The translations under genes were made by a program, and so were the position numbers. A model generated the notes under the pieces. That model was not told where the DNA came from. It was given only the letters and a program-made list of their open reading frames with translations, and ran no database searches. Shown here piece by piece: positions 55,574 to 64,000 of a stretch of 64,000 bases of DNA. The stretch spans positions 30,532,180 to 30,596,179 of the forward strand of contig CM046833.1 of the NCBI GenBank assembly GCA_025618425.1. The letters run 5' to 3'. The first letter of the stretch is position 1. Each line of letters starts with the position of its first letter. The stretch comes from Heliocidaris tuberculata (Eukaryota; Echinodermata; Echinoidea; Camarodonta; Echinometridae).

Positions 55574-56340
55574 TGTCGAGTAGATACATAGTTTTGACCA
55601 ATCAGAACACAGGAAACTTTACAACTACACAACTGTGCAACTGTTAGCAGCTATTATAAAACGGGTTGAAGAATGTAGCCATCCTGATTGGTCAAATAAC
55701 ATCACGTGACCGTGCAAAAAAAAGTACTAACGCACGGCGAGGGGACTAACGCATGGCTAATCCGGATCAAACACTAAGATTGTAAGAAAACACTAAGATT
55801 GTAGACCCGTTTTATAAAACTATTAATACATGGTTGTTAGTTCGTGCGTTAGTGCGATCCAGCAACACGCAGGTTTTTATCGTGGTGTCTAACACACTCG
55901 GCTACGCCTCGTGCGTTAGTACACTACAATAAAAACCTTTGTGTTGCCAGATCGCACTAACGCACTCCCAACCATGTATTAATAGTATACGCATGCATAG
56001 CTGCATAGTTGAACAGTAAGTGGGCCAAAGTGTCATAAATACGAGCAACTATACATCCGTACTGCTGTAGAGTAGATGTATATAGTTTTAACCAATCAGA
56101 ACACAGGAAACTATACAACTATACATCTACTCTCGCAGTCTGGATTAGATTATAGTTTTAACCAATAAGATCACAGGAAACTATACATGCACTCCTGCAA
56201 TCTGGAATAAATGTATAGTTTTAACCAATCAGATCACAGGAAACCGTACAACTATACATCTACTCCCGCAATCTGGAATAGATGTATAATTTTAACCAAT
56301 CAGATCACAGGAAACTATACAACTATACAGCCCTAGCGAT
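55563..56340 (+). repeat. Fold-back left arm: ~71-bp units (about five)
   Basis: Units contain ACTATACATCTACTCCCGCA, then ATAGATGTATAGTTTTAACC, then AATCAGATCACAGGAA. Each unit has its own inner palindrome (ACTATACATCTA...TAGATGTATAGT). Confidence 0.9.
55652..55987. mobile_element. Two adjacent MITEs inserted in the left arm
   Basis: Relative to the right arm, 336 bp are extra here. The first piece has TTATAAAACGGGT at one end and ACCCGTTTTATAA at the other (55653-55817). The second (about 55821-55986) has ends TATTAATACATGGTTG and its complement, with a long paired interior (GTGCGTTAGTGCGATC). Neither codes for protein. Confidence 0.8.
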
Positions 56341-56735
56341 ACGGTACAATTTACATCTCATTAACCCCTGGTTTGTTTTGAATTACCAACGGACTTCTAG
56401 CTGAGTGCGTGCGTGCGGTCATCACAAAGGCAAAACAAGGAACTTTGATTTGCGCCTCTATTTTGGGAATTTATGAGCTAAAATTTGCAACATGAACTAA
56501 TTTGTAGTTATAAATAAGTGTCTGAAAAAAATCCTGAAATATTATGACTGTTTTGTCGAGTTATAGCAACACTTTGAAATGAAATAGATATTTATGAAAC
56601 TTCATTTCCTTATTCGGGGGTGTATATTCCATATTTATACAAAGTTTCGCTGATACAACTTCTATCTCTGCAGAGATATCACATCTTTTTTCACACGAAA
56701 TCTTGCAGAAATTTAGAGCTGCAAATTAATTACAA
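56333..56735. other. Unrelated ~400-bp block in fold-back left arm
   Basis: Interrupts the 71-bp units and has no counterpart in the right arm. AT-rich, no coding. Probably another insertion or an original spacer lost from the right arm. Confidence 0.55.
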
Positions 56736-56799
56736 TTAACTATACATCTACTCACGCAGTATGGAATAGAATTATAGTTTTATCTAATCAAAGAGAAGA

Positions 56800-57870
56800 G
56801 GATATCAACAAAAAAAACAACAACAACACAAAACAACCCCCCCCCCCAAAAAAAAAAAGAGGAAAAAAACAAAGAAATACATATGAAAAGTGAAGATTAT
56901 CGATTAGAGAAAAAAAACAACAACAACAAAGAAATAAATAAGGAAAGAACAGAACATATAGAAAGGGAAAAACAAAAAAAATATATAAGGAAAGAGAAGA
57001 GGGTGGATTAAGGAAGACAAAGAAATACATAAGGAAAGAGAAGAGGATAGATAAGAGGAAAATAAAGAAATACATAAGGAAAGAGAAGATGATAAATGAA
57101 ATATGCACAAGAAAAAGTAGAGTATAGATTAAAGGAAAGACAAAAAAAAAGTACATAAGGAAAGAGAAGAGGATAGATTAAAGGAAAAACAAAGAAATAC
57201 ATAAGGAGAGAGAAGGGTATAGATAAGAGGAAAATAAAGAAATGCATAAGGAGAGGGAAGGGGATTAATTAAAGGAAAATAGGGGGAAAAAGCAAAGAAA
57301 TACATAAGGAAAGACAAAGAAATACATGAGGAAAAAGAGGATATTTATTTCTTTGTTTTTCCTCTAATCTTCTCTCTTCTCTGTCTTTATGCATTTATTT
57401 GTTGATCCTTTAATCTATCCTCTGTTATTTCCTTTACGAATTTCTTTATTTTCTTTAATCTATCTTCTGTTCTTTCCTTTAATATACCCTCTTCTCTTTC
57501 CATACGTATTTCTTTTTATTTCCTTTAATCTTTCCTCTTTTCTTTCCTTAGTTATTTCTTTTTCATTTATATATCTTGTGTTCTTTCCTTATTTATTTCT
57601 TTTTTTCCCCTCTAATCTATTCTCTTCTCTATCCTTATGCATTTATTTGTTTTTCCTTTAATCTGTCCTCTTCTCTTTACTTATGTATTTCTATTTCTTT
57701 CCTTTAACCTATCCCCTTCTCTTTCTTTTTACATGTATATTTCTTTGTTTTTCCTTATCTATATCTTCTGTTCTTTCCTTATTTATTTCTTTGTTTTTTC
57801 CTCTAATCTATTCTCTTCCCTTTCCGTATGTATTTCTTTTGTTTGTTGTTGTTTTTTTCCTTTCGTGATA
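56800..57870. repeat. Fold-back core: mirrored ~46-bp purine/pyrimidine units
   Basis: Left half (to about 57340): GGAAAGAGAAGAGGATAGAT and AAAGAAATACATAAGG repeated, nearly all purine. Right half: the complement, nearly all pyrimidine. Period about 46 bp. Long Phe/Leu/Ser-rich open frames on both strands are artefacts. Confidence 0.9.
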
Positions 57871-57884
57871 TCCTATTCTCTTTA

Positions 57885-58790
57885 ATTGATTAAAACTATA
57901 TATATATTCCATACTGCGGGAATAGATGTATAGTTGTAGAGTTTCCTGTTATCTGATTGGTTAAAACTATACATGTATTCCAGATTGCGGGAATAGATGT
58001 ATAGTTGTGTAGTTCCTGCGATCTGATTGGTTAAAACTATACATGTATTCCAGATTGCGGGAATAGATGTATAGTTGTGTAGTTCCTGCGATCTGATTGG
58101 TTAAAACTATACATCTATTCCAGACTGCGGGAGTAGATGCATAGTTGTATAGTTTCCTGTGATCTGATTGGTTAAAATTATACATCTATTCCATACTGCG
58201 GGAGTAGATGTATAGTTGTAGAGTTTCCTGTTATCTGATTGGTTAAAACTATACATGTATTCCAGATAGCGGGAATAGATGTATAGTTGTATAGTTTCCC
58301 GTGATCTGATTGGTTAAAACTATACATCTATTGCAGACTGCAGGAGTAGATGTATAGTTGTATAGTTTCCTGTGTTTTGATTGAATAAAACTATACATCT
58401 ATCCCAGACTGCGGGAGTAGATGTATAGTTGTATAGTTTCCTGTGTTCTGATTGGATAAAACTATACATCTATCCCAGACTGCGGGAGTAGATGTATAGT
58501 TGTATAGTTTCCCGTGATCTGATTGGTTAAAACTATACATCTATCCCAGACTGCGGGAGTAGATGTATAGTTGTATAGTTTCCTGTGATCTGATTGGTTA
58601 GAACTATACATCTACTCTACAGCGGTATACGGATGCATATAGTTGTTCGCATTTATGGCACTTTGGCCCGCTTACTGTACAACTATGCAACTATGCATGC
58701 GCAGCTGCTAACAGTCGCACAATAGTATAGTTGTTTAGTTTCCGGTGTTCTGATTGGTCAAAACTGCATCTACTCGACAGTTGTATAGTT
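57885..58790 (-). repeat. Fold-back right arm: ~71-bp units (about ten)
   Basis: GATTGGTTAAAACTATACAT recurs about ten times with a spacing near 71 bp, the reverse complement of the left-arm units. There are about twice as many units as on the left. Confidence 0.9.
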
Positions 58791-59074
58791 GTATAGTTTG
58801 GCATGTTTATGTCGTTTTCCGCCCGTGATAGGCGTTTGACGCGTTATATTCTTGTGACATCTGGCAAAGTGGGCGTGTACCCATTCCCCCTTCTTCCAGT
58901 TATCTATTTCTATGAAAGTAGCCGATTGTGTTCTGAACTGCATTCATTAACCGTTGAAATAAGTACTTGTTGGATATAAAGGTCTATAAAGTCAGTTTGT
59001 TTAGTTACCAGTTCTCTTTTTTCACTTTATATTGCATGTCGATATCTTTATGATGTATTTCGCATTTAATTCAG

Positions 59075-59213
59075 ATTGTATCAAATAAGACTCTACTGCA
59101 GTATCGTTGGCACACAGTATGCTGTTCCCCGAAACCACCAAAGTGTGACTCCATCATCGTATTGACCATACTACCACACGACAAAGAGATGGCCCTCTCT
59201 CTAGACTATACAG
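59075..59213 (+). CDS. UPA-like exon 3
   Basis: From acceptor TTTAATTCAG in phase 0, encoding IVSNKTLLQYRWHTVCC ... ILPHDKEMALSLDYT, to donor ACAG then GTGAGG, leaving phase 1. If that donor is skipped the frame stays open to another donor at about 59309 (CCCCAG then GTATTT), so the end is uncertain. The gene must continue further right. In this architecture a Death domain usually follows, but none was found in the window. Confidence 0.7.
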
Positions 59214-59339
59214 GTGAGGTAATAAAAATGAGACCAGGAGGATTATTACTGTACTGCGTATCATCAAGCTTTACCAGAAGGTTTGTCCATCTGTTCAGAG
59301 TTCCCCAGGTATTTAGTAAATGAAAATCATGACAGAAAA

Positions 59340-60015
59340 TAATATAATAAATGATATACTAAATAAAAAAGGCCACGGTCATGATAGTCTAGATAATTGT
59401 AAACCAAAATATAGTATTTCAAATAGAGGAACCCCTAAAGCATATTTTTAATCTGTCTCTTTACTCAGGAGTAACATTCAGCAAAATGAAAACTGCAAAA
59501 GCCGTCCCTATTTTTAAGAAAGGAAACAAACTGGACCTTTGTAATTACAGACCCATCTCACTCCTAACCTCACTATCGAAAATCTTTGAACAAAATTATA
59601 TACAAACATACAGTAGCTTTTCTTACAGACAACGTTTATTGCAACTTCCAATTTGGATTCAGGGAAAACCGTTGCACTTCCCATACAATCTTAACTCTTA
59701 TTGACACAATAGTCTATGCTGTTCATAAATCATCACACACGATTAGAATCCTTCTGGACTTCTCCAAGGCCTTTGACACTATTGATCATACTATTTCATT
59801 ATATAAATTATCCTATTACGGGATTAAAGGAAAGGCCTTGGAGTGGTTGAGGAATTACGTAATATCTAATAGAAACCAATATGTATCACTCTATGGACAT
59901 AGTACTTCAATTAAACCAGTAAACTGTGGAGTGCCACAAGGATCTCTCCTCGGACCCTTGCTTTTCATCTTATACATTAATGACTTGTATAAATCTTCCT
60001 CCATCTTTCATTTCG
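59340..60015 (+). pseudogene. LINE RT fragment 1 (fingers to palm)
   Basis: Reads KMKTAKAVPIFKKGNK, NYRPISLL, FQFGFRENRCTSH, LLDFSKAFDTIDH, CGVPQGSLLGPLLFILYIND. A frameshift near 59590 splits it. It lacks YADD because it is cut off at about 60015, where a second LINE begins. CR1/Jockey group by motif style. Confidence 0.85.
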
Positions 60016-60019
60016 TGTG

Positions 60020-61560
60020 TTTATAATTATGAGTTTTTAAATTATAACAATATTTTAAATGACACTCTATATGGATTTAGACCCAACTATTCATGTGAAC
60101 ATGTTCTTTTAAAAGTCCAACAAAAAATATTAGAATCATTTCAAGCTAACGAACATATAATAGGGGTTTTCTTAGACTTGTCTAAGGCATTCGATTCTAT
60201 GGATCACTCACTTCTTCTATTTAAACTGTATCAATATGGAATAAGAGGGATCGCATTAGATTGGTTTAGGGATTATCTTCCAAACAGAATTCAGCATACT
60301 TTTGTTCACGGTACATTATCTTCTTCCTTAAATGTCTCTATTGGGGTACCTCAAATCATCTAGTTTGTTGACCTTTTATCACTTTGCTGACGACACTAGT
60401 GTATTTTTTTCGTCTAAAAATTTATTTGATTAATACAGTTCATGTTTTAAATAATAAACTTGAGAATATATCTGACTGGTTAAAAGCAAATAAGTTATCC
60501 CTGAATGCCAATAAAACTAAATGTATTTATTTTTCAAAAAACAAAACCCCATATAATATCAAACATAGCTAGCACCTTAATAAATACTGATAATGTTCCC
60601 ATTTATATTCATTAAAAAAAATTAAAAAAATAAAAATTATTCCATTCAGTAACTCTGTTAACTTTTTGGGTGTCACATTGGATAATTTCTTGGGATTTAA
60701 AGACCATATCATAAATGTTTTACACAAGATCAGTAGAAATACTGGTTTAAAAAATAAACTGAAATATAGTTTGTTACCGGAAAATTTAATAACATTATAT
60801 AATTTCATTATCTTTCCTTATTTGAAATACCGTAATACTGTATGGGCTACAAATGCAACTCAAACTGAATTAGACACATTATTTAAAGTTCAAAAGAAAT
60901 GTTTAAGAATAGCTACTATTTTTCACTATTTAGCGCCATCTGCTCCTATTTTCAAGAAATTATCTATCTGATACAAATAAGCAAGAAATTGCAACATTCA
61001 TGTATAAATATAAAAATAGGTTGTTAGTTATTACCTACCCCCTTTTAGACATCTTTCAATATAATAGTCAAGTTCATAATTATAATACTAGATCTTGAAA
61101 TAAATCTCATTTATGGTCCATTAAATCAAGTCATGAAGCTAAGTCAATGAGTTACAAAGGTCCTAAACATTGATATATTATTCCCCATGACATAACAAAA
61201 TCCCAATTTGTATCTTCCTTTAGTAAAAAAAATATAAAACATTATTAGTATATAATTATTAATTATCACAGTTAATTACGATGTTATGTTCGAATTCCCT
61301 TACATTTTATCTTCTTCTTCCTCCTATTTGTTTGTTTGTCTTTTTAATTTTTTTTATGTTGTTATAATCTAGGTGTTTGTGTGTGTTTAGGTGCATTATA
61401 TTGTTTTTGTGCCTAAAATAATTTGGTTCTCTTTTTCTATTGGCTAATGGGCGATCCAAATACTACTGGTTTTTTAACCTTCATGGAAAGCCCCGCATAA
61501 TTTTGTATATGTATTTTAATCTATTGTTACCATGTATATTGATTTTATCTTGCGAAATAA
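60020..61560 (+). pseudogene. LINE RT fragment 2, fused downstream
   Basis: Starts mid-RT (LYGFRPNYSCEHVLL), then FLDLSKAFDSMDHS, SIGVPQ, and WLKANKLSLNANKTK, FLGVTLDNF and IFPYLKYRNTVWA to about 60970. Between GVPQ and WLKANK the frame is broken. 3' UTR-like AT-rich sequence with GAAATAAAATTGAA ends near 61565. A different family member from fragment 1: the DLSKAFDS and DFSKAFDT versions of the motif sit 400 bp apart. Confidence 0.85.
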
Positions 61561-61564
61561 AATT

Positions 61565-62273
61565 GAATTTTCTCCCATCGAGACCCAGCTATTTTACTCT
61601 CAACAGTCCATTCCGAGGTGAAACTTGTCACAGACTGGATAAATGCGAACAAGTCTCTAAAACTAAAGAAAACAAATTCTATGCTCTTCAGCAATACTCT
61701 TCAGTCCCTGCCTGATAATATTCCTTTTGATAACATACCTATCGATAGTGAAAAATACTAAATACTTGGGTAAACTTATTAAGCTCTTCTGGAAACCACA
61801 TACAGATAACTTGTTAAAAACTGATTTCTAGAATCATAGGAGTATAAATAGCTAAAGATAAATTATCAATTCTCTTTACTTAAACGTATGTTTTCCATAT
61901 GTAACTTGTGGAATTTTAGCATGGGGCAACTCTATCGCCCCAAAATCAAACAGATTATTACTACTTTAAAATGGGGGGGGGGGGGGCATTGAGGATTGTA
62001 TACCTTACAGGTTATCTCGCGTGAATTACCACCGTTTTCACTGCAATAAAGTTCTCAAAGTCTCTGACTTATATCTTTATAATCTGGGTCATGTTATCTT
62101 CCACCTAATTTTCATGACTGTTCTGCTCTGTTTTCATGTGCTGATTTCCATGCTTTCTTTGTGTCTTCTCATCTTAATCTCACCCATTCTGCTTCCCAGC
62201 TCACTTCCTTTGCTAAATGGAGACCTAACTCGACAAGCCCCACTTTCAATAGATTCCCCCACATTTTCATATA

Positions 62274-62275
<2 letters not shown>
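61565..62275 (+). pseudogene. LINE RT fragment 3 (C-terminal)
   Basis: Reads VKLVTDWINANKSL (thumb region), TKYLGKLI-like, YVTCGILAWG, then VLKVSDLYLYNLG and FFVSSHLNLTHSAS near the end, as in LINE C-termini. Frames shift several times. A poly-G tract lies at about 61972-61985. Confidence 0.75.
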
Positions 62276-62307
<32 letters not shown>

Positions 62308-62310
62308 GCG
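62276..62310. repeat. (TA)n microsatellite
   Basis: About 30 bases of TA directly after LINE fragment 3. Confidence 0.95.
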
Positions 62311-64000
62311 TTACTATTACTGGAAATTATTTACTACACTGAGCTGTTATTATATATGCATTACGCTTTGTGTTATGTCATTTAATTCATATGCTTATTT
62401 ATATTATGTAAACTTAACATAGAAATAAATAAGATAAAAAGATATAACAAAACAATAATAATAATAATAAAACACTAACTTTATCCTTATTGCCCTATAT
62501 TGGTGGTGGGGGCGTTATTAAACAAAATCCTGATGAAATAAATGCGAAGGAGCAAAGTGACCCTAATGCTCAAGATATTTTTAAACATAAAAATCAAAAA
62601 TCAATTTCTTATCAACTTTCATATGAATTGGGGTTCCAAAATAAACAATGACAGGATCACAACTACCCATGAAAGCATAAAAAACTAATTCCCCATATCT
62701 ATATTCTCCCAATCTTTTAATGTCGTGACCATTATATAAACTGTATAAACTGTTTTAAATATGTTCAAAATCCAGATTTAAGAAACAAAAGTTAACTTTT
62801 CTTAGGTGAAGGGTTTTACGTCTAGTGTGTTATACCCATTGGATTCTTCTTTTTTTTTGTTGATAGACCTAAATGCCCATAATATGTTCTTAAAAAACTA
62901 AATCATTGACATACCAAAAGATAGAATGAAATTTGATGCATATAACATAGAGATATGAAGACGGTTCTTGGTATGTAGCTAACTATATCTTTTGTTCAAT
63001 CGTTTCATCCACGTAAACTCCAAATGAAGAAGACGAGTGTGATGCAGGTAATTTGATTCCATTTTTTTATCTCGTTTGTAGCACTAGTTTATCTTCTTTT
63101 CTTGTGAAACGGAAAATGTATACTATAATTGAATGTGGAAACTAGGTAGGAAGGAATCTAAAAAGTGCCCCAGTTACTACATATTTCTTAATTCTAGTCT
63201 CGAGCACTCGCAGTAAAACTTAATTAGAAAGGATTATTAAAATGAATGTGAATAGTGATCGTGTAATCATCACAAGATGTGATTTAATTTATGTCAGCCA
63301 AATATAAACCGATAGAGAAAACTTGCTGAAATTCATTAAAATCGCCGAATGGATATAATACACATGACACAACCTATGATGTCTAACGGTCAGATAATAT
63401 ACGTTGACTGGACATTTCAACAATATAATTTGATAAGAGATTGAAAAGAAATCGATTTTTTAGCTCTTATTGATATCAGTTCTGATTTAGCCATTTACTC
63501 TGAGTTCTGCTTCCAATATGTAATACTGATATCATCGATTTCTTTATCACAGTATAAACCCAACGGAGACTCACTTCATATTTATCAAGAATACTCTCTA
63601 AAAAGAAAGAGCTAATTTCACTATATTTCCATTCTCTTAGGAGTGAGCACTTGTTCAGGAGTAAATATCTAGTGAATATTGAGTGCTCTCTAAAAAGATA
63701 TTGTAAATTTTTGAAATAGTGCATATATGTTTATGATATGCCTTTCATTAACACAGTAACATCGTCTTCATTGTCTGCCCCGTCGGTATCAAGTAAGAAT
63801 AAATTCTTTTATCAATAAAGCTTCACTAGCAATTGTTAAAAATAACTGACAATTATACATATATTATTTGTTGATCATAAATGAACACAAAAGTCATTTA
63901 AATACACTATTAAAAAAATGCTGTAAAACTACAGGTTTTTTAGCCCTTGAAATTACAAGTTATTGCGGTTATTTCTATTTTACAGTCTTTTCCTGTAAAG
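62311..64000. other. No gene recognised
   Basis: AT-rich; (AAT)n near 62455-62468. A splice-acceptor-like TTTCTATTTTACAG ends at about 63985 and could begin a further exon of the ankyrin gene, but only 15 bases remain to judge. Repeated CTGTAAAA words near 63920-64000 may instead mark a repeat element. Confidence 0.35.

Larger units (their letters stand above)
55055..58837. mobile_element. Large fold-back element in intron 6
   Basis: The ends pair: AAACGCTTATCACGGGCGG at the left with the complement of CCGCCCGTGATAGGCGTTT at the right. Inward from each end comes a domain of ~71-bp tandem units, then a domain of ~46-bp units, arranged in mirror image about a centre near 57343. The left arm carries later insertions (a LINE piece, two MITEs, and a ~400-bp stretch). 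Such two-domain arms built of tandem repeats are the known design of sea urchin TU and Drosophila FB elements. No transposase was seen. Confidence 0.85.

Noticed and set aside
56788..57885. Phe/Leu/Ser-rich frames resembling membrane proteins
   Set aside because: They are readings of purine/pyrimidine tandem units in the fold-back element.
55560..58790. Regular repeats suggesting a CRISPR array
   Set aside because: Units are contiguous, without unique spacers, in mirror orientation and in eukaryotic DNA.

Overview
This window looks like AT-rich nuclear DNA from a marine deuterostome. The best guess is an echinoderm close to sea urchins. That is inferred from a spliced ankyrin-repeat/ZU5/UPA gene of a kind expanded in sea urchins, Gmr1-like LTR retrotransposons, a long fold-back element resembling sea urchin TU transposons, and heavy microsatellite, poly-G and MITE content. 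Nothing bacterial was seen: no operons, CRISPR arrays or rRNA.

Layout. Bases 1-6.9 kb hold a degenerate tandem repeat, a broken CR1/L2-type LINE, three hairpin MITEs and a duplicated 280-bp block with a LINE fragment between its copies. Bases 6,972-23,658 are one tandem LTR retrotransposon array, LTR-internal-LTR-internal-LTR, with a single 5-bp target duplication. Its pol order is protease-integrase-RT-RNase H, as in Gmr1 elements. Both copies share a stop inside RT, and a candidate 533-nt intron could join gag to pol in frame. Bases 24-36 kb carry a dead Tc1-like transposon with long inverted termini, a minisatellite with a TTAA insertion, a tRNA-derived SINE, a second duplication-with-filler locus and other repeats. 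Bases 35-46 kb hold LINE relics on both strands (one split cleanly by a MITE), a mirror-image array, and long simple repeats.

Bases 46.3-59.2 kb hold the only convincing host gene, on the + strand. A candidate first exon is followed by one large exon with about 16 ankyrin repeats, a short acidic linker exon, a ZU5 exon with a 1-nt frameshift, and three exons of a UPA-like region. Every junction after the first exon is supported by consistent intron phase. The gene probably continues to the right (a Death domain is the usual ending) beyond what can be seen. Its 4.8-kb intron contains a large fold-back element made of two kinds of tandem unit in mirror image and broken by later insertions. Bases 59.3-62.3 kb are three stacked LINE fragments, and the last 1.7 kb holds nothing recognised.

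Coordinates and counts were made by eye from the sequence. Family names rest on motif recognition and not on database searches.
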